DNA from: Pigoraptor vietnamica
Lineage: Eukaryota; Opisthokonta; Filasterea
Length of the DNA stretch: 13,705 bases
Direction of reading: 5' to 3'
NCBI GenBank assembly: GCA_943704525.1
Contig: CALSCQ010001450.1
Coordinates: 1 to 13,705, forward strand
The notes under the pieces were generated by a model that saw nothing but the letters and a program-made list of their open reading frames with translations, made no database searches and had not been told where the DNA came from. Within the stretch, counting starts at the first letter, position 1; each line of letters opens with the position of its first letter. Below are positions 9,101 through 13,705 of the stretch, one piece after another. A program made the position numbers and the translations under genes.

Positions 9101-10194
9101 CGCGCGTGGCCCAGCTCGGAGAATATGTCGTAGATGGCGTAGTAGATCTGCTTGCGGACCTCCGGGATGCCGAAAAAGTGGCCGAGCTGCGACACGAGGA
9201 TGATGATCGCCGCGGCGCTCGTGAAGCCCGATATCACCGCCGTCGAAATGTACTTTGTCGCAAAGCCTATCTTGAGCAAACCCATCCCGACCTGGCAATT
9301 GTAGCAAACAGAGGAGAGGTGGGGCGTGTCAGGACTCGTCTGCATCCGGACACGGCGGTTTCAAAGCACGCACGGCGTCAAGCTCATGGGCGCGCCATAC
9401 AACTGTTCATAAAGAATGCAGAAGTTCGCGTAAAGCGATAGCACAAAGCGTCTGTGCGCACACCACAAAACCCATTTCCACACACGACTCAAATCGAAAC
9501 ACATTACGCGCACGCCCATCCAACCCACGCACCTGGAATATCCCCATCATGAGACAGAGGATGACGGCGCTCTGTCCCTTTTGCAGCTCAGGGACGCCGA
9601 GGTCGGAGAGCACCTGCGCCGTCATGAGCGACATGATGGCCGTGGGGCCGACCGTCACGTTGCTCGAAGTGCCGAAGAAGACGTACACGAAGCAGCCAAT
9701 GTACGACGCGTAGAGCGCATACTCGAGGGGAAGACCGGCAAGGTTGGCGAAGGCAAGAGACTGCGCGAAACAGAATCAGATTCGGCGTGAGGGAGAGAGG
9801 TGAAATTTTCGATAGCAGGCGTGCTACACGGTGCGAATGTAGGGACGATAAACATGTCCTTCGTACGCACAGAACGAAGGCAACACGCACACGTGCGCTT
9901 TCTTCGGTCGCACCTTTACACCCGATTCTCTTCCCCCCACAGCAGCGTGTCCACACCCACCTCCGGAATCACGAGCAGCGCGACCGTGAGGCCGGCAACC
10001 AAATCGCCAAAGAAGTCGTCCCGCGTGTACGTCGGCAGCCAGCTGAGAATGGGAATCCGCGCCTTGATGTAGCGCTTCGCATGCACGCCAAACGAGCGCA
10101 CCTGCGACCGCCAGTCCTTCTCCTTGAGCTTCTCGCGCACTTCTTTCAGCTGGTACTTAATCGGACCCGGCGCAACACCGAGCGTGCGATGCAT
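6103..10194 (-). CDS. SulP/SLC26 anion transporter, SLC26A11-like, with NPF-rich insert in the STAS domain
   Basis: Predicted multi-pass membrane transporter for sulfate or related anions. Minus-strand exons: 10194-9961, 9760-9533, 9291-8827, 8631-8559, 8389-8272, 8102-7906, 7823-7765 and 7518-6103. All phases agree, giving 929 residues. The start is an ATG matching the usual family N-terminus; an open in-frame extension upstream is noted separately. SulP hallmarks: ARIPILSWLPTY then GDLVAGLTVALLVIPE (TM1), LAGLPLEYALYA, FFGTSSNVTVGPTA, STAVISGFTSAAAI, YLESLAIAKTFA (Glu325), ANQELIALG, YPTTGSFSRTAVNAMSG and IQYGILFGLGIN. STAS strand 1 is GVLVFQVQEALLFSNAAY (508-525); the rest resumes at RSFVFDMS (821-828), with DIDVAGIDVL. 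Between them, about 538-816, is a low-complexity insert with basic, acidic, Gly/Ala and NPF segments. Resemblance to SLC26A11 rests on FTSAAA, the IQYGIL helix and the GTSxxVTxGPTAIMSL motif. Substrate and direction of transport are inferred from the family. Confidence 0.94.
6592..6714 (-). other. Three NPF motifs and one DPF motif in the STAS insert
   Basis: The minus strand encodes NPFA at codons starting 6714, 6675 and 6645 (residues 727, 740, 750) and DPFA at 6600 (residue 765). NPF tripeptides bind EH domains (Eps15/EHD/intersectin) and DPF binds the AP-2 alpha appendage in the known families. They sit in a Gly/Ala/Gln/Glu-rich, probably disordered segment facing the cytosol. Confidence 0.75.
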
Positions 10195-10689
10195 GGCGGA
10201 AAGAGGCGCGGCGGCGCCTGCGGTAAAGGCGCACGCGGCGAAGGGAGAGGAGGCACGAGCGAGTTGAAGGGGCGCTGCGCCTGCGAGCAATGGAACCGTC
10301 AGCTGACGGCAGACACACCAAGATGCCACCCCAACCGTGACACATACCCCACACACACTGGCGTGGGCTTTCCCCGTCAGCGCGCTGTTACACAGATCCA
10401 CGCTGGTCGAACAAAGCACGAATGATGCGATGCTTTTTCGATGCGCAACACAAAAAGCGCAGATGCGCTGAAACCGCAACCGGCAAAATGTGCCGGGCAA
10501 ACTGCCGCTCCACCGCACCACACCAACAAATTTCACGAACAGAGTCGAGAGAAACACGAGGCGCAAAGCAGTGCGGGCGCATTCCGAGCGGAGAAACGCT
10601 GCGTGTGCGCAAAGTGAGTGAGATGGGGCGTGCACGGCGAGAGCGTGGCACCGATTGACAGGGCAGGCCGACGCGGACAGGCCCCAAGT

Positions 10690-10752
10690 CACGTGCATTG
10701 TCACGTGGATGTCACGTGAATGACACGTGGATGTCACGTGAATGACACGTGC
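10690..10752. promoter_or_regulatory. Helically phased array of six CACGTG sites
   Basis: CACGTG starts at 10690, 10702, 10713, 10724, 10735 and 10746: spacings 12, 11, 11, 11, 11. Four of the six are GTCACGTG and two are GACACGTG. The last four sites form two 22-bp units (10709-10730, 10731-10752) that differ only in the final base. The array is about 500 bp upstream of the transporter ATG. Such sites bind bHLH/bHLH-ZIP or Cbf1-type factors in fungi, plants and animals; which factor acts here is unknown. Confidence 0.75.
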
Positions 10753-10785
10753 ACCCCCGGACGTCAGAGCATTCTCTTTTGGAGG

Positions 10786-10962
10786 GGTAACTGCTAAATT
10801 CTTTGAATGAATTTCTCGGAAGTTGAAAGATAAAGCTTCTCTTTGGAATGATACGAGTAAGCACTATTCATTTGATTTCATATAATGGCTTATGTAATAG
10901 CTTGTTATACAAACATTAATTACGGAATAAGCATTAATATTCCAAAAACCTATCTCGGCAGT
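10786..10962. other. AT-rich island
   Basis: About 175 bp that is roughly two-thirds A+T by eye, in a window that is otherwise GC-rich. It contains TATAATGG, CATTAAT twice (10914 and 10932 area) and a GGAATA...TATTCC inverted pair. No reading frame is supported. It may be a nucleosome-depleted promoter core, a matrix-attachment-like tract, or a decayed insertion. Confidence 0.6.
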
Positions 10963-11052
10963 TGTGGTGCGCCACACATTGAACAATCCCATTCCGGGGC
11001 ATTTTTTCGCCCCTTCTCAAATTAGTGCCGTCGATCACAGCCACCCCACCTT

Positions 11053-11062
11053 CCATATAAGG
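11053..11062 (+). promoter_or_regulatory. TATA/CArG-like box, CCATATAAGG
   Basis: The sequence is an exact CC(A/T)6GG CArG box, the site of SRF-type MADS factors, and also contains ATATAAG, which could serve as a TATA box. It lies 377 bp upstream of the plus-strand ATG at 11439, near the edge of the AT-rich island. Confidence 0.4.
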
Positions 11063-11385
11063 AACTGCCTGTACGACTGTCCGTTGACTCGCCTGCCGCA
11101 ATGTGCCGGCGCTCGCTCACACACACACACGCGCACACTCTCGTCTCGCACACGCACGCACATAGCGTACATGCGCACCTTCCCAGAGACGTACGCATGA
11201 CAGCGGCACTTGTACGGACGTGAACACAGGACGGATCGCATCCCCTTTCGTTTGTTCGCCTGCATCGACCTGGCATCGCAACTGCCCACGCTCGCGTCTC
11301 GTTAGGCGGTTATTCCAAAAACCCGTTCTCTTTGCGAGTGGTATTAGAAGGAGCGCGTGCGCTGCGAGTTACCCCTCGATATACC

Positions 11386-11403
11386 ATGCGACTGCCGCGC
11401 TGA
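11386..11403 (+). other. Upstream ORF of five codons (MRLPR)
   Basis: ATG at 11386 with A at -3 is followed by CGACTGCCGCGC and a TGA at 11401-11403, ending 35 bp before the main ATG and in another frame. If it lies in the 5' UTR it could reduce translation of the downstream gene. Whether it is transcribed is unknown. Confidence 0.35.
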
Positions 11404-11438
11404 AGGCGAAGCCCGAAGCCCGGTGCAAGGGCGCGGAA

Positions 11439-11611
11439 ATGGTGCGTGCCACCTGTCCGTACCTTATTTCTGTTTTCGTATGTTGGTGCAGTGTTTTTCC
11501 CCTAGTTTACACCAGTCCCTTTGTCTTTTGTTCGCCTCTCTCTCTCTGTCTCTCTCTCTCTCTGTCTCTCGCTCTCTCTCTCTCTCTCGTCTCTCTCTCT
11601 CTCTCTCTCTC

Positions 11612-11687
<76 letters not shown>

Positions 11688-13677
11688 CATGGGTCTGTTT
11701 GCATTGCGACGTTCATCTCTGTGACACGTGTGTTCGCACCGCAGCAACAAGAAGAGTGGGGCAAGCGGAACCACAAGGTCGACAGCTTCTTCAAGCGCAC
11801 GCTGTCGCCAGAGCAATACGCCAAGATTCGCTTCTTTGAGCCGTGCATCCTCGTGTCGAAGGAGGAGAGCAAGGTCTTCCGCTATGTGCTGCTCAGCGGG
11901 GAATCGCTGTACCTCACAGAGTACCCGCCCAAAAAGCTGCACGGGTTCCTCAAACTGCGCGACGTGATTGGCCTCGAGCTGGTGGGTCGCGCGAAGGGAC
12001 AGTCGCAGTTGACTGCTCGCTGTGGCTCTCGTGTGTCTGCGTGGACATCATTCGCCAGTGGTATGACGGTGTTTTCGCGTAAAGTGGAAGTCGTGCAAGT
12101 GAATGCACGATCCTTATTGGGTGCGTGTGTATCTGTGTGTGTGTGTTTTATTGGCCTTGGTTCCCGGCAGTCATGGGGGTTGAATGCGCTTCTAAGATTG
12201 AGAATGCGTGTTGCGAATGGGCTGTGTGGCTGTGTGTGGATGGTTCCGTGCACGCGCAAATCGTAACAGCCTCCGCTGCGCAGGTGCAAGAGCTCCCCGA
12301 GTTTCTGCAGGCGGAAGTTGGACAGAATGTCGAGCACATTCGCATTTATTTCAAAAAGAAGCGGTGGGCGCAGCTGGCGGACGCCCTCAGCGACTCGCTG
12401 CCCAACGTGCACATTGCCTCTACGACCGCGAAAATCGACGCCGAAGGTGAGCAGTATAACGTGTCTCTAGTATTGCGGTGTGGTGTGGGTGTTTCGCTGA
12501 GTCCTATTCACCACGGCGCTCGTGCCGTAAGAGCGCAGTATCGTCAATTTTCGCTTCGGTGTATGTGTGTGTCGTTATGGGACCAGTGTTTGTTCGTGTT
12601 ATTTCGTAACTGACTTCAACCACCAATTCCAGAGACGCTGTCCCCAACAAGTGCCCGCAGGAGACGCTACTCGAACAGCCGCCGCTACAGCCTCAACGCG
12701 GACGACGCACCCGCACCCCCGGAGAAGTCGACGGATAGGCGCGGAATGCCGGCGCAGATATCGGAGGAATCGATGCTGCTTTCGGCGCCTCCCATGCTGG
12801 GGTCGCAGTCACGGTCGTCGTCGTCGCAGCAACTCGTCGGCGCGGTTCCTGTTCACCAGCGCGCGCAGAGCGAGGACTTGGGCCTCTCGGGGAGCATGAA
12901 CGGGCTGTCGCTGTCGGAGTTTGGGGCGTTTGGACCGACTTCTCGGCAGAATTCGTCGAACAATCTGTTGTCGGCGGGCCTCAACGGGAGCACGCCGACG
13001 GGATCGATGCTGTCTGTGGCGCCAATGACGCGGGCAAAGTCGTCGTCGGGGCTCAAGTCGGAGGGGAAGGAAAAGGGGGATAAAGCAGGGGGGTCGACCA
13101 CGTCGCCGAACTCGAGGAGGGGCCGGGATGACGACGTCTCTGCGGTGAACATTTACACGCTGAGCTCCGACTCGAAGCTGCTGCTTCACTTGGAGAGCGC
13201 GCTGCAAAACTGCATCATGGTGGGTCGTGGGGACCGAGCAGCAATTGCACGTGCGTGGCGGGTACTGGCGTTGTGGGCCTCGTTCTCTTTGCGCGGTTGT
13301 CCGGATTCATTGTTGCTAAAGTGCGCGAGCTGTTGTTCTCTCGTCCCACCTAATCTTGAACGTTCCCATGCAGCGACTCACGGAGCAGCTCGATATGGAG
13401 TATCTTGCGCAAGCGGAGGCGGCAAAGAAATCGGCCGGCCAAGTGTATGTGTCCGCGCATGTTTGTGTGGCTGCAGTTATGTGGCGTCGATGCGCACGCG
13501 CGCGCATGTACCAATCGCTTCTCCCTCCTCGTACGCAGTGAGCAGCAGACGCTTCTCTTCCGGCAGATGGCGGGCGAAATACTCCTCAGCCAGACGCTTG
13601 AGGACAGCTTCGACCTCATCCACGAGCTTTCCGTCGCCGGCGAACACAACATGACCGTCAAGAAACTGTTCTGGGAG
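11439..13677 (+). CDS. Uncharacterised protein, possibly C12orf56-related, 3' end probably off the window
   Basis: Function unknown. Exons: 11439-11441 (ATG only), 11745-11981, 12284-12446, 12633-13219, 13374-13444 and 13539-13677. All phases agree, giving 400 visible codons. The N-terminal part (2-135) begins QQEEWGKRNHKVD, then EPCILVSKEESKVFRYVLLS, LYLTEYPP, LKLRDVIGLEL, and VQELPEFLQ, HIRIYFKKKRW. This is a beta-strand-rich pattern suggestive of a PH-like fold. From memory it resembles human C12orf56, a poorly studied protein; I cannot confirm this without a search. Residues about 136-300 are Ser-rich and disordered, with five R-x-x-S motifs (RRYS twice, RAQS, RQNS, RAKS). The C-terminal part is helical (KLLLHLESALQNC, RLTEQLDMEYLAQAEAAKK, then LLFRQMAGEILLSQTLEDSF). 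The last donor, GTGCGC, starts at 13678. Read through instead, it would stop after VRT at 13689. The gene model is solid; its identity is tentative. Confidence 0.85.
11442..11744 (+). other. Intron 1, directly after the start codon
   Basis: A 303-bp phase-0 intron with donor GTGCGT immediately after the ATG and acceptor CACCGCAG. It is filled by a long CT microsatellite. The upstream frame from 11220 is open but has no earlier ATG, so the initiator codon is the only coding content of the first exon unless another upstream exon exists. Confidence 0.75.
11535..11684. repeat. (CT)n microsatellite
   Basis: About 150 bp of nearly pure CT dinucleotides with a few TG or CG interruptions in its first half and a pure run of roughly 75 bp at the end. 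It lies in intron 1 and is polypyrimidine on the sense strand, ending about 60 bp before the splice acceptor. Confidence 0.95.
11982..12283 (+). other. Intron 2 of the uncharacterised gene
   Basis: 302 bp with donor GTGGGT and acceptor GCTGCGCAG. It is G/T-rich on the sense strand with a short TG run near 12130-12147. I see nothing else in it. Confidence 0.8.
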
Positions 13678-13705
13678 GTGCGCACGTGACCATCGTTTCC
13701 CCCCC

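Larger units (their letters stand above)
10195..11438. promoter_or_regulatory. Divergent intergenic region between the transporter and the uncharacterised gene
   Basis: About 1.24 kb with no supported gene. From the transporter side: 10195-10689 is probable 5' UTR/proximal promoter; 10690-10752 is an array of CACGTG sites; 10786-10962 is strikingly AT-rich; 11053-11062 is a TATA/CArG-like box for the plus strand. A short CA patch lies near 11119-11160, and upstream ATGs occur at 11101, 11171, 11197 and 11386. A minus-strand frame is open from 10737 through to the transporter ATG, but its translation looks non-coding. Confidence 0.6.

Noticed and set aside
11535-11684. Leu/Ser-repeat protein encoded by the CT tract
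   Set aside because: It is a simple-repeat translation within an intron whose flanking exons splice in phase.
13678-13689. VRT followed by a stop as the true C-terminus of the last gene
   Set aside because: GTGCGC at this point matches donors used elsewhere here (for example transporter intron 3), and the preceding helix ends abruptly. A short exon end is possible but less likely.

Overview
The window is nuclear DNA of a GC-rich, intron-rich eukaryote. Four protein genes are each broken by short introns (about 80-580 bp) with GT...AG ends. Reading frames resume at matching phases across every junction, and the spliced products align to eukaryotic families. Most donors read GTGCGT or GTGGGT. 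Introns and flanks are full of CA, CT and AAAAG microsatellites. I cannot name the organism. The gene families and compact spliced genes suggest a unicellular lineage such as a holozoan, amoebozoan or apusomonad, at low confidence.

Layout, left to right. (1) Minus strand, 2466 to 62 and off the left edge: a GH20 beta-N-acetylhexosaminidase of the HEXA/HEXB type, apparently a type II membrane-anchored form. (2) A 402-bp divergent promoter, 2467-2868, with a TATA box and a CACGTG palindrome. (3) Plus strand, 2869-5773: a vaccinia-related-kinase (VRK)-like protein kinase, 7 exons, 470 residues, with a long basic nuclear-type N-terminal tail. Its second intron carries a large CA-based minisatellite. 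(4) A 329-bp convergent spacer, 5774-6102, with nothing recognisable. (5) Minus strand, 10194 to 6103: a SulP/SLC26 anion transporter closest in feel to SLC26A11, 8 exons, 929 residues. Its STAS domain is split by a roughly 280-residue disordered insert carrying three NPF motifs and one DPF motif. (6) A 1.24-kb divergent intergenic region, 10195-11438, with six CACGTG sites spaced 11-12 bp apart, an AT-rich island, a TATA/CArG-like box and upstream ORFs. (7) Plus strand, 11439 to 13677 and probably off the right edge: an uncharacterised protein with a beta-rich N-terminal domain that may be related to human C12orf56. Its first coding exon contributes only the ATG.

The genes do not form an operon or an obvious cassette. 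A possible theme is the endolysosomal system. The hexosaminidase is a lysosomal-type enzyme with a candidate dileucine sorting signal. The transporter resembles the SLC26 branch linked to intracellular membranes and carries endocytic-adaptor motifs. Both promoters contain TCACGTG-type elements, which in other organisms regulate lysosomal genes (CLEAR/TFEB in animals) or sulfur-uptake genes (Cbf1 in yeast). That link is inference.
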